From Microcaldota archaeon (GTDB lineage Archaea > Micrarchaeota > Micrarchaeia > Anstonellales > Bilamarchaeaceae), in NCBI GenBank assembly GCA_020726005.1, contig DYTL01000052.1, forward strand, positions 1 to 6,018: a DNA stretch of 6,018 bases, in the 5' to 3' direction. How positions within the stretch are numbered: position 1 is the first letter of the stretch; each line of letters opens with the position of its first letter. The notes below the pieces were generated by a model. The model was not told the DNA's origin, did no database searches, and saw only the letters and a list, made by a program, of their open reading frames with translations. Shown here one piece after another: positions 1 to 6,014 of this stretch. A program made the translations under genes and the position numbers.

Positions 1-6
1 AAATTG

Positions 7-50
7 AAAAAAAAAGTAAAAACACAAAGGAATTTTTGGAATATTCCTTT
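7..50 (-). terminator. Probable terminator of glyA
   Basis: Just past the glyA stop codon, an 8-bp perfect inverted repeat (AAAGGAAT at 26-33, ATTCCTTT at 43-50) can form a hairpin with a 9-base loop. Read on the minus strand it is followed by a T-rich stretch ending in nine consecutive T (positions 15 down to 7). Archaeal termination mainly needs the oligo-T run; the hairpin resembles a bacterial intrinsic terminator, although the longest T-run lies about 10 bases beyond the stem. Position, strand and T-run all fit the 3' end of glyA. Confidence 0.6.
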
Positions 51-70
51 TTGATAAAAGCACCTGAAAA

Positions 71-1297
71 TTAATATATCATGAAGTTTTGGCAAAGTGT
101 TTCCACTTCTTCTTTTATTTTTCTTTTTATCTCTTCATCATTTCTATTTTCTATTGCTTTATGGATAAATCCGGCAATTTCCTTCATTTCACTTTCCTTC
201 ATTCCGCGCGAAGTAAGTGCAGGGGTCCCTAATCTTAAGCCTGAAGGATTAAACGGCTTTCTCAAATCATAAGGAATAGTATTCATATTTGTTGTGATAC
301 TTACTGAATCGAGCAAAACTTGCGCTTCTTTTCCTGTTATATTTTTATTTTGCAAATCGAGCAAAAGAAGATGGTTATCTGTTCCTCCGGAAACCAACCT
401 AAACCCATAGTCCATAAGCACTTGTGCAAGCGTTTGGGCATTCTTTACAATTTGTTTTGTATATTCTTTGAATGAAGGAAGTGATGCTTCTTTTAATGCA
501 ACTGCAATTGCCGCGGTAGTATGATCGTGCGGGCCTCCTTGCAGACCAGGGAATACTGCTTTGTCTATTGCTTGCGCATACTGTGTTTTGCACATTATTA
601 TCGCGCCTCTTGGTCCACGTAATGTTTTGTGCGTAGTTGTACTAACCACATCAAAATAAGGAACCGGATTTTCATGTATTTCTGTTACACACAAACCTGC
701 AATATGCGCAATGTCTGCAAATGCATATGCGCTAACTTCATCACAAATTTCTTTTATTCTTCTAAAATCATATTTGCGAGGATACGCAGTCGCACCAACT
801 ATAATCATTTTGGGTTTTTCTTCTCTTGCTTTTTTGAGCATTAAATCGTAATCTATTAGTTCGGTTTCCTTATCTACACCATAAGTAATCATTTTGTACC
901 ATTTTCCGGAAAAATTAACCGGAGAACCATGAGTAAGATGCCCTCCATGTGCAAGATCCATACCCATTACTTTTTCGCCTATCGGCACTAATGCCGCATA
1001 TATTGCTTGGTTTGCTGGTGAACCAGAATATGGCTGCACATTTGCGTGTTCTGCTTTGAAAAGTTTTTTTGCGCGTTCTATCGCAATAGTTTCTATTATA
1101 TCTATAAATTCGTTTCCACCATAATACCTTTTTCCTGGATAGCCCTCGGAATATTTGTTCGTAAGCCAAGAACCCATTGCTTCCATAACTTCTGTAGATA
1201 CATAATTTTCCGAAGGAATTAATTCTAAACTATATTTCTGTCTATGCAACTCTTTTTGCATTGCACTATAAATTTCAGAATCACTATCTTTTAGCAT
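71..1297 (-). CDS. glyA: Serine hydroxymethyltransferase
   Basis: PLP-dependent cytosolic enzyme that interconverts serine plus tetrahydrofolate with glycine plus 5,10-methylene-THF, a main entry of one-carbon units. The 408 residues cover the whole family core. The PLP lysine is K224 in TTTHKTLRGPR, with H223 before it and R230 after; D195 and H198 (DIAH) match the pyridine-nitrogen and ring-stacking residues; Y49, E51 and Y59 in KYSEGYPGKRYYGG and R355 in GLRLGTPALTSRG match the substrate residues of the E. coli enzyme. IPSEN (27-31) and SGSPAN (91-96) replace the E. coli IASEN and SGSQAN; this looks like a bacterial-type variant also found in small-genome lineages rather than the usual archaeal type (inference from memory). 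The start MLKDSDSEIY aligns with the usual family N-terminus, so the first Met is kept. No Shine-Dalgarno sequence is seen. The gene is divergent from tpiA and stands alone in this window. Confidence 0.97.
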   Translation of the reverse strand: MLKDSDSEIYSAMQKELHRQKYSLELIPSENYVSTEVMEAMGSWLTNKYSEGYPGKRYYGGNEFIDIIETIAIERAKKLFKAEHANVQPYSGSPANQAIYAALVPIGEKVMGMDLAHGGHLTHGSPVNFSGKWYKMITYGVDKETELIDYDLMLKKAREEKPKMIIVGATAYPRKYDFRRIKEICDEVSAYAFADIAHIAGLCVTEIHENPVPYFDVVSTTTHKTLRGPRGAIIMCKTQYAQAIDKAVFPGLQGGPHDHTTAAIAVALKEASLPSFKEYTKQIVKNAQTLAQVLMDYGFRLVSGGTDNHLLLLDLQNKNITGKEAQVLLDSVSITTNMNTIPYDLRKPFNPSGLRLGTPALTSRGMKESEMKEIAGFIHKAIENRNDEEIKRKIKEEVETLCQNFMIY

Positions 1298-1409
1298 AAT
1301 TCCATCTTATAAAAAACGCCGAGAGCAGGATTTTCAACAACAAAATACTAAATCATTTTTTTCTTTTAAATCGTTTTCTTTTACGATGAATGACAACGGT
1401 TTTTGTTTC

Positions 1410-1437
1410 GGTACTCGTACGAAATGGCACGAGAGCC
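1410..1437 (+). other. Stem-loop in intergenic region
   Basis: GGTACTCGT (1410-1418) pairs with ACGAGAGCC (1429-1437) around a 10-base loop: eight of nine pairs form, including one G-U, with an A-A mismatch in the fourth position. It is the most GC-rich hairpin in the gap. It is not followed by a T-run on the plus strand (the next bases are AAAAAC), so it does not look like a plus-strand terminator. Confidence 0.45.
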
Positions 1438-1453
1438 AAAAACTTTTCTTAGA

Positions 1454-1476
1454 CCTTTCTTTTCCTAAAAGAAAGG
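1454..1476. repeat. Perfect 10-bp inverted repeat
   Basis: CCTTTCTTTT (1454-1463) and AAAAGAAAGG (1467-1476) are perfect reverse complements separated by CCT. In RNA from either strand this makes a tight hairpin, though mostly of A-U pairs. It is not followed by a clean T-run on either strand. It is one of a chain of hairpins in the glyA-tpiA gap. Confidence 0.5.
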
Positions 1477-1501
1477 GATATGGTTTTGAACCTGCAATCC
1501 C
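1475..1501 (+). other. Two-tier stem-loop with alternative pairing
   Basis: GGGAT (1475-1479) pairs with ATCCC (1497-1501), and inside it GGTT (1482-1485) pairs with AACC (1489-1492) around TTG, leaving small interior loops AT and TGCA. The 3' strands have another possible partner downstream: AACC with GGTT (1512-1515) and ATCC with GGAT (1507-1510). The two folds exclude each other. The pairs are seen in sequence; that any RNA is made here is unproven. Confidence 0.4.
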
Positions 1502-1578
1502 ATGAAGGATCGGTTTACTCTCATCCGGTTCGAGATTCGTCAATTACGATATGTAAAATTTCCGACGCACTACCAGAC

Positions 1579-1595
1579 TTCACGTTTTGCGTGAA
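1579..1595 (+). other. 6-bp hairpin upstream of tpiA
   Basis: TTCACG (1579-1584) and CGTGAA (1590-1595) form a perfect stem with a TTTTG loop, followed by AATTTTATTG. If a short RNA is transcribed rightward through the gap, this could be its 3' end, but the T content after it is poor. It could equally be a DNA-level palindromic operator upstream of the tpiA promoter. Confidence 0.35.
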
Positions 1596-1640
1596 AATTT
1601 TATTGTTCACAACAAAACATTATGCGATCTCGGCGCAAAA

Positions 1641-1668
1641 TATAATATAATATTAGATAGTATTTTAA
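1641..1668 (+). promoter_or_regulatory. Probable TATA-type promoter of tpiA
   Basis: A very AT-rich stretch precedes tpiA. TATTTTAA (1661-1668) is centred about 27 bases before the ATG at 1692, the spacing expected for an archaeal TATA box driving a leaderless transcript. A second candidate, TATAATATAATA (1641-1652), preceded by CAAAA that would suit a BRE, would give a leader of about 20 bases. No Shine-Dalgarno sequence lies before the ATG (the preceding bases are T-rich), which favours the leaderless reading. Confidence 0.5.
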
Positions 1669-1691
1669 TTATAGTGTTCTTAACTTTTTTT

Positions 1692-2342
1692 ATGATTGTT
1701 CTTAATCTCAAGACATATTCAGTAAGTTTGGAAAATGCTCTAAATTTCGTTGAAATCGCAAAGGAGATTTCAAAAGAAACAGGAATAAGAATTCCAATCG
1801 CGGTTCCTTATGTCCACTTAAAAGATGCAACGAAAATATATAAAGATGTATTTGCCCAGCATGTTGATGACAATAGACCCGGAGCATTTACTGGTGCAAT
1901 GCCTGCGGAAGCAATAAAAATTACAACGGCTGTGGGTTCTTTACTTAATCATTCTGAAAAAAAGGTTTCTTTTGAAAAAATAAAATCTACTTTAGATAGA
2001 ATGAATAGCCTTAATCTTGAAACAATAATATGTGCTGAAAGCCCAGAGGAAGTGCTCAAGATAGGGCGTTTAAATACTAAGTTTATAGCTATGGAACCAC
2101 CAGAACTTATAGGAAGCGGTATTTCAGTTGCGAATGCAAAGCCGGAAATCATAAAAAATACGGTTGAAATAATAGCAACAATAAGCAGAGAAATGCAAGT
2201 GCTCTGCGGTGCTGGTATAAGTAATAAAGAAGACGTACAAAAAAGCATTGAACTTGGCGCGAACGGAATACTTATTGCATCTTCATTTGTGAATTCAAAA
2301 AACCCGAAAGAATTTTTGCGCTCACTTACTTCTGTTTTTTAA
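1692..2342 (+). CDS. tpiA: Triosephosphate isomerase, archaeal type
   Basis: Interconverts dihydroxyacetone phosphate and glyceraldehyde 3-phosphate in cytosolic glycolysis or gluconeogenesis. The 216 residues match the compact archaeal form; bacterial enzymes are near 250. Visible active-site elements are N5 and K7 in MIVLNLKTY, the electrophile H87 in LLNHSE, the catalytic base E135 followed by the loop-6 segment PPELIGSG, and the phosphate-binding region CGAGI (172-176) with GILIASS (192-198). AQHVD (55-59) is also typical of archaeal members. The frame stays open upstream to a TTG at 1587, adding 35 residues, but that part has no family similarity, so the start is placed at the Met of MIVLNLKTY. 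GAFTG (64-68), where archaeal relatives usually have a GSHTG-like segment, is a small deviation. The 3' end overlaps the convergent glycosyltransferase gene by 21 bases. Confidence 0.96.
   Translation: MIVLNLKTYSVSLENALNFVEIAKEISKETGIRIPIAVPYVHLKDATKIYKDVFAQHVDDNRPGAFTGAMPAEAIKITTAVGSLLNHSEKKVSFEKIKSTLDRMNSLNLETIICAESPEEVLKIGRLNTKFIAMEPPELIGSGISVANAKPEIIKNTVEIIATISREMQVLCGAGISNKEDVQKSIELGANGILIASSFVNSKNPKEFLRSLTSVF
2297..2302 (-). terminator. Candidate oligo-T terminator of the fhs-prs-GT operon
   Basis: Read on the minus strand, GGG then six T follows the glycosyltransferase stop codon by about 20 bases. It lies within the tpiA coding region, so the two convergent transcripts would end inside each other. 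No stable hairpin was seen; the call rests on the T-run and position. Confidence 0.3.
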
Positions 2343-3467
2343 TAATGTTTCGTAAAATTCAAGCATATCTTTTGCGCACATACGTAAATCATATTTTTTC
2401 GCTTCTGTAATAGCATTTTTGGAAAGGTTTGCCTTATTTTCTATTGCAAAGATTATCTTTTCCGAAAAATCCCGGGAATCAGAAAAACAATATCCATTCT
2501 CACCATCAGTAATGCATTCAGCAGATGCACTATCCTTTGGTACAACTGCTGGAGTTCCAGTAGCCATTGCTTCAAGCACCACAAGTCCTTGTGTATCAAA
2601 AACTGAGGGAAATGCAAAAACATCAGCTGAACGATAGAGCGCCGAAAGCTCTTCATTAGGAACAAAACCAGTAAATATGAAATTTTCTGAAAGTCCGCTA
2701 CTCTTTACAAGATCATTGTAATATTGCATAGCAGGACCCTTTCCTCCGATTACGAATTTCACATTCGGAATTTTATTAACTACGTTTTGTGCAGCATCTA
2801 TAAGTAACGCAAGATTTTTTTCTATTACTAATCTTCCTACATAAAGTACTAGCGGACCTGTTATTCCGTATTTTTTATTCACGAATTCATATTCAACTTC
2901 AGGATGAAAAATATCAAGATCAAGCCCTGCTGGGAATACTATAACATTTTTTATATCATGTTTTTCTAGTATTGCTCGGGAGAAATTGCTGGGAGTTATC
3001 ACTTTATCAAAATTTGAATAGTACCATTTCATATATTTCCACATAATGGATTCAAAAAGATTCTGTAAATTTCCTCTCTTAGTCAAATAGTGCGTTGCTT
3101 CAGAAACTATAGTATGAAAAGAGGCTATTACAGGTGCGTTTATTTTCCTTGCTGACTGGAACGCTGCAATTCCAGTTGTAGATATTCCGTGTGAATGTAC
3201 AATATCTGGCTTTATTTCCTTTATCATGTTCGTTGCAGAAACGAACGGAAACAATGCAATTCTATAATCCGGATATGGTTTGAAGGAAGTTGAATTGAAA
3301 TAATGTACATGTAAATCCTTATTTTCTTCTTTTTGCTTTTTTGTTCCAGGAGCGAAAACATATACTTCGTGCCCCATTTTTTCAAATATTCGCCTATAAT
3401 TTACTATATATGTTACTACTCCATCTGTATTTGGAAGATAACTATCGGTAAAAAATGCAAGCTTCAT
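2322..3467 (-). CDS. GT4-family glycosyltransferase
   Basis: GT-B fold, retaining glycosyltransferase of family GT4, 381 residues, moving a sugar from a nucleotide-sugar donor to an acceptor. The N-terminal acceptor domain has the glycine-rich start DSYLPNTDGVVTYI (8-21), HSHG (91-94) and FHT (117-119). The C-terminal donor domain has YVGRLVIEKN (209-218), GGKGP (241-245), FTGFVP (265-270) and DTQGLVVLE (291-299), in which D replaces the first Glu of the usual E-x7-E motif. That D-T-Q-G form and the PNTDGVV start are typical of the subgroup with diacylglycerol glucosyltransferases and PimB-like mannosyltransferases, so a lipid-linked acceptor is likely but unproven. No signal peptide or membrane helix is seen; such enzymes usually sit on the inner membrane face. 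It is last in the probable operon, 15 bases after prs. Only a weak TGAT element lies 5 bases before the ATG. Confidence 0.93.
   Translation of the reverse strand: MKLAFFTDSYLPNTDGVVTYIVNYRRIFEKMGHEVYVFAPGTKKQKEENKDLHVHYFNSTSFKPYPDYRIALFPFVSATNMIKEIKPDIVHSHGISTTGIAAFQSARKINAPVIASFHTIVSEATHYLTKRGNLQNLFESIMWKYMKWYYSNFDKVITPSNFSRAILEKHDIKNVIVFPAGLDLDIFHPEVEYEFVNKKYGITGPLVLYVGRLVIEKNLALLIDAAQNVVNKIPNVKFVIGGKGPAMQYYNDLVKSSGLSENFIFTGFVPNEELSALYRSADVFAFPSVFDTQGLVVLEAMATGTPAVVPKDSASAECITDGENGYCFSDSRDFSEKIIFAIENKANLSKNAITEAKKYDLRMCAKDMLEFYETLLKNRSK
2335..2340 (+). terminator. Candidate oligo-T terminator of tpiA
   Basis: Six T run into the tpiA TAA stop codon (2340-2342). Archaeal RNA polymerase terminates at T-runs of about this length. 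The run lies inside the 3' end of the convergent gene. There is no hairpin, so this rests on the T-run and position alone. Confidence 0.35.
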
Positions 3468-3482
3468 AAAAAATCATTTTTC

Positions 3483-4307
3483 TTATTTAAGCACGTTCAT
3501 GAAATTTACCTCTGAAACTGAGGAAGGAATAGTGTTAGAAACAAATATATAATCACTTAGCTGTCCTAATTTTTTAAGCGAATCGTTAATAAAAAATCCG
3601 TGTGTTGCAGCTATTGCAATCTTTCCAGCGCCATTCTTTCTTAAATTTTCAATCGCTTTGGTCATTGTTGAACCAGTAGAAATCATATCATCAATGATAA
3701 GAATATCTTTTCCCCCTACATCAAATCCGATCTCCATTTTTTCTATGTTTCTATATATAATATTTCCTTTTTCATAATCCCCGCGCATTTTGTTCATGGA
3801 TTTTCCATTGCTCATGTAATTCGCACCCGCATCAGGACTTATAATTTCAAAATCATTTCCAAGTCTTGTTTTTGCATGAGATATGAGAAGATTACTAAGT
3901 GTAATGTTTCTTATTTTCATTCCTCCATATTCAATATCCCCTGCTTTTTTTAGGAAATGGCAATCAAATGAGGTTATGCGTGAATATCCTGCATTTTTTA
4001 GTATACCTATAGTTATTTCGGCGCTTTTTATTTCGCCTTCAAACCATATTTTATCCTGTCTTGAATATGGAATGTAAGGTGTAACAAGTTCAATACTTTT
4101 TGCTTCTTTTAGTGCATGCGCTAAAAACACGGCCTGTATAAGCGAAGTGTTTTGAGAAGGATAAAGTCTATGATATACTATTACGTCTTTTCCTGCAAAA
4201 GATTTTACATCAGGAATTCGTATATAACTATCGCCATCTGGAAATTCCTTTATTTCTACATTTGGAACAAGTAAATCCGAAAAATTAGTTGATACAATTT
4301 TTTCCAT
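3483..4307 (-). CDS. prs: Ribose-phosphate pyrophosphokinase (PRPP synthetase)
   Basis: Transfers pyrophosphate from ATP to C1 of ribose 5-phosphate to give PRPP, needed for purine, pyrimidine, histidine and NAD synthesis. At 274 residues it is shorter than bacterial enzymes (about 310) and close to archaeal ones (about 285). The motifs run in family order: EFPDGDSYIRI (21-31), YIPYSRQDK (78-86) contributing to ATP binding, FDCHF (114-118), SPDAGA (157-162), the flexible-loop K173 and R175 in NKMRGD, the PRPP loop DILIIDDMISTGSTM (201-215), and ATHGFF (234-239). The catalytic core therefore looks intact. It follows fhs by 21 bases and precedes the glycosyltransferase by 15, so the three are probably co-transcribed. 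The only ribosome-binding hint is TGAT 3 bases before the ATG. Context with fhs points to purine synthesis. Confidence 0.96.
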   Translation of the reverse strand: MEKIVSTNFSDLLVPNVEIKEFPDGDSYIRIPDVKSFAGKDVIVYHRLYPSQNTSLIQAVFLAHALKEAKSIELVTPYIPYSRQDKIWFEGEIKSAEITIGILKNAGYSRITSFDCHFLKKAGDIEYGGMKIRNITLSNLLISHAKTRLGNDFEIISPDAGANYMSNGKSMNKMRGDYEKGNIIYRNIEKMEIGFDVGGKDILIIDDMISTGSTMTKAIENLRKNGAGKIAIAATHGFFINDSLKKLGQLSDYIFVSNTIPSSVSEVNFMNVLK

Positions 4308-4328
4308 AACATCAATTTCAAGTTAAGA

Positions 4329-5984
4329 TTAAAATAACCCTGTTATTTGTCCATTTTCTAAATGTATTTTTTCAGCAGCTGGATTTTTTGGAAGTCCTGG
4401 CATAGTCATTATATCTCCTGCGATTGCTACTATAAATCCTGCACCTGCAGAAATGCGCACTTCTCTTATTGTTAACGTAAATCCTTCAGGTGCATTTAGT
4501 AATTTTGCATTATCAGAGAAAGAATACTGAGTTTTTGCTATACAGACAGGTAAGTTTCCGAAACTCATTTTTTCGGCCTTTTGTAATGTTTCTATAGCCA
4601 TAGGGGTGAATATTACGTTTTGTGCGCGATAAATTTCTTTTGCAACAATTTCTATTTTTTTTTCCAAAGAAAGCGAAAGTTCATAGATTGGTTTAGTTTT
4701 TTTGTCTTTGGAAAGTGCATAAATTACGTTTTCCGCGAGCGCAATTCCTCCTTTTCCTCCTTTTGCCCAAACCTCAGAAAGCGCGAAAACTATATTTTGT
4801 TTTTTACAAAGTTCATCAAACATTTTTAATTCTGCCTTTGTATCATTTGGAAATCTATTTATTGCAACTATAGGTTCGATTCCGAATTTGCGCATGTTTT
4901 CCATATGTCTTATAAGGTTTGCGAAGCCCTTTTCTATTGCCACAATGTTTTCATTTTTCAGTTCGTTTTTGTTTACGCCTCCGTGAAGTTTTAATGCTCT
5001 TATACTTGCTACGATAACGACAGCATCAGGTAAAAATCCGCTGTACCTTGAAACAATATCAAAATATTTTTCTGCTCCTAAATCCGAACCGAATCCGGTT
5101 TCAGTTACAACGTAATCCGCGAGTTTAAGCGCCATTTTCGTTGCTATTATCGTGTTTGTACCGTGTGCAATATTTGCAAAAGGTCCTCCGTGTATAAATA
5201 CAGGAACTCCTTCAATTGTTTGCACTAAATTTGGATTAAGCGCATCTTTTAAAAGCACTGCCATTGAACCTTCTGCTTTCAAATCCTTTGCGAATATTGC
5301 TTCGTTGTTTTCATTATATCCGACTATTATACTACCTAATTTTTGCGTAAGTTCATCTAAATTATTAGATAAACAAAATACTGCCATTACTTCGCTTGCA
5401 ACGCTTATATCAAATCCATCATCGCGCTCATGTCCAGAAGGAAGAAGCGCAACTCTTATTTTTCTTAGCGCTCTATCATTCATATCCATACATCTTTTCC
5501 ATATTATCGTTTTGAATTTAAGTTCATTGCCCTGAAAAATATGATTATCAATCATAGCCGCGAGCAAATTGTTTGCCGCAGTAATCGCATGAATATCGCC
5601 GGTAAAATGCAAATTAATATTGTCCATTGGAACTACTTGCGAATATCCGCCTCCTGTTGCACCCCCCTTTATACCAAACACCGGACCTAATGATGGTTCA
5701 CGCAATGTGCACATTGTTTTTTTCTTCATTTTTGCGAGCGCCTGTGCTAAACCTATAGAGATTGTTGTTTTGCCTTCTCCAAGACTTGTTGGAGTAATCG
5801 CAGTAACTAAAATAAGTTTTCCAACAGGATTATTTTTTATTTTTTCGTAATACGAAAGCGAAATTTTTGCCATATAATTTCCATAAAGTTCAAGTTCGTC
5901 TTTATTTATACTTAATTTCGCGGCAATCTTCCAAATTGGCTTTAATTTCACAGTTCGCGCTATTTCAATATCTGTATGTACCAT
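4329..5984 (-). CDS. fhs: Formate-tetrahydrofolate ligase
   Basis: ATP-dependent cytosolic enzyme joining formate to tetrahydrofolate to give 10-formyl-THF, used in purine synthesis and, in reverse, in formate release. The 551 residues are of full family length. In order there are the P-loop TPTSLGEGKTT (64-74, K72), REPSLGPVFGIKGGATGG (95-112), NLHFTGD (124-130), HERDDGFDISVASEVMA (185-201), GPFANIAHG (267-275), GFGSDLGAEKY (297-307), VWAKGGKGG (405-413) and DIMTMPGLPK (524-533). F378 and W406 keep the 28-residue spacing of the pterin-stacking Phe384 and Trp412 in the Moorella enzyme. An ATG nine bases upstream (5993) adds MIF; the inner Met is preferred because MVHTDIEIA matches family N-termini and sits 26 bases from a TATA-like box. 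It heads the probable operon. The family is mainly bacterial and patchy in archaea, which hints at old transfer. Confidence 0.97.
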   Translation of the reverse strand: MVHTDIEIARTVKLKPIWKIAAKLSINKDELELYGNYMAKISLSYYEKIKNNPVGKLILVTAITPTSLGEGKTTISIGLAQALAKMKKKTMCTLREPSLGPVFGIKGGATGGGYSQVVPMDNINLHFTGDIHAITAANNLLAAMIDNHIFQGNELKFKTIIWKRCMDMNDRALRKIRVALLPSGHERDDGFDISVASEVMAVFCLSNNLDELTQKLGSIIVGYNENNEAIFAKDLKAEGSMAVLLKDALNPNLVQTIEGVPVFIHGGPFANIAHGTNTIIATKMALKLADYVVTETGFGSDLGAEKYFDIVSRYSGFLPDAVVIVASIRALKLHGGVNKNELKNENIVAIEKGFANLIRHMENMRKFGIEPIVAINRFPNDTKAELKMFDELCKKQNIVFALSEVWAKGGKGGIALAENVIYALSKDKKTKPIYELSLSLEKKIEIVAKEIYRAQNVIFTPMAIETLQKAEKMSFGNLPVCIAKTQYSFSDNAKLLNAPEGFTLTIREVRISAGAGFIVAIAGDIMTMPGLPKNPAAEKIHLENGQITGLF

Positions 5985-6005
5985 AAAAATCATTCGTGCG
6001 TAGCG

Positions 6006-6014
6006 TTTATATTT
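6006..6014 (-). promoter_or_regulatory. TATA-like promoter of the fhs-prs-GT operon
   Basis: Read on the minus strand the box is AAATATAAA, centred at 6010, 26 bases from the preferred fhs ATG at 5984 and 17 from the alternative ATG at 5993. The first distance is the usual archaeal TATA-to-start spacing, so the transcript would begin at or next to the 5984 ATG. No Shine-Dalgarno sequence is seen between box and start. The upstream BRE region lies at or past the window edge. Confidence 0.55.

Larger units (their letters stand above)
1317..1635. repeat. 8-bp inverted repeat flanking the intergenic core
   Basis: CGCCGAGA at 1317-1324 and TCTCGGCG at 1628-1635 are perfect reverse complements enclosing 319 bases; inward, one mismatch and then one more match extend them to 9 of 10. 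Both copies are GC-rich in AT-rich surroundings. Read towards the neighbouring gene, each copy is TCTCGGCG followed within a few bases by an AT-rich, TATA-like run: TTTTTTATAAG towards glyA and CAAAATATAATA towards tpiA. This could be a paired binding site serving both divergent promoters, or the terminal inverted repeats of a small inserted element. No clear target-site duplication is visible, only A-rich flanks. Confidence 0.45.
1298..1691. other. Long glyA-tpiA intergenic region with inverted repeats and hairpins
   Basis: This 394-base gap between divergent genes has no recognisable protein or known RNA gene. At its edges lie CGCCGAGA (1317-1324) and its reverse complement TCTCGGCG (1628-1635). 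Between them are several short stem-loops, strongest at 1410-1437, 1454-1476, 1475-1501 and 1579-1595. From about 1385 to 1595 the DNA is visibly less AT-rich than the outer flanks. A 39-codon plus-strand ORF (1386-1505) and a 69-codon minus-strand ORF with a TTG start (1334-1543) cross it; neither shows a family motif or ribosome-binding site. It may be a regulatory region, an untranslated RNA gene or a small repeat element. I looked for tRNA, 5S, SRP and RNase P RNA signatures and saw none that held up. Confidence 0.6.

Noticed and set aside
1306..1316. TTTTTTATAAG (minus strand) as the TATA box of glyA.
   Set aside because: It is centred only about 13 bases from the glyA ATG, so transcription would start inside the coding region. 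A TTTAAAAG box near 1364-1371 with a leader of about 40 bases is a possible alternative, but weak.
1527..1538. GGTTCGAG in the gap as the T-arm of a tRNA gene on the plus strand; likewise GGTTCAAAACC on the minus strand (1482-1492).
   Set aside because: Neither has a five-pair T-stem, and no matching acceptor stem, D-arm or anticodon arm could be placed, even allowing for an intron.
1587..1691. 35-residue N-terminal extension of tpiA from a TTG codon, including a hydrophobic stretch that looks like a membrane segment.
   Set aside because: Archaeal TpiA proteins begin at the MIVLNLKTY-type strand; the extension has no family similarity, starts inside a hairpin, and covers the AT-rich promoter region.
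4872..4882. GGTTCGATTCC, a perfect tRNA B-box-like sequence.
   Set aside because: It lies inside the conserved fhs coding region (antisense to GIEPI) and has no surrounding tRNA arms; a chance match.
5152..5535. 127-codon plus-strand ORF opposite fhs, with similar shorter ones opposite glyA, prs and the glycosyltransferase.
   Set aside because: They are antisense shadows of strongly conserved genes, with no motif or start signal of their own.
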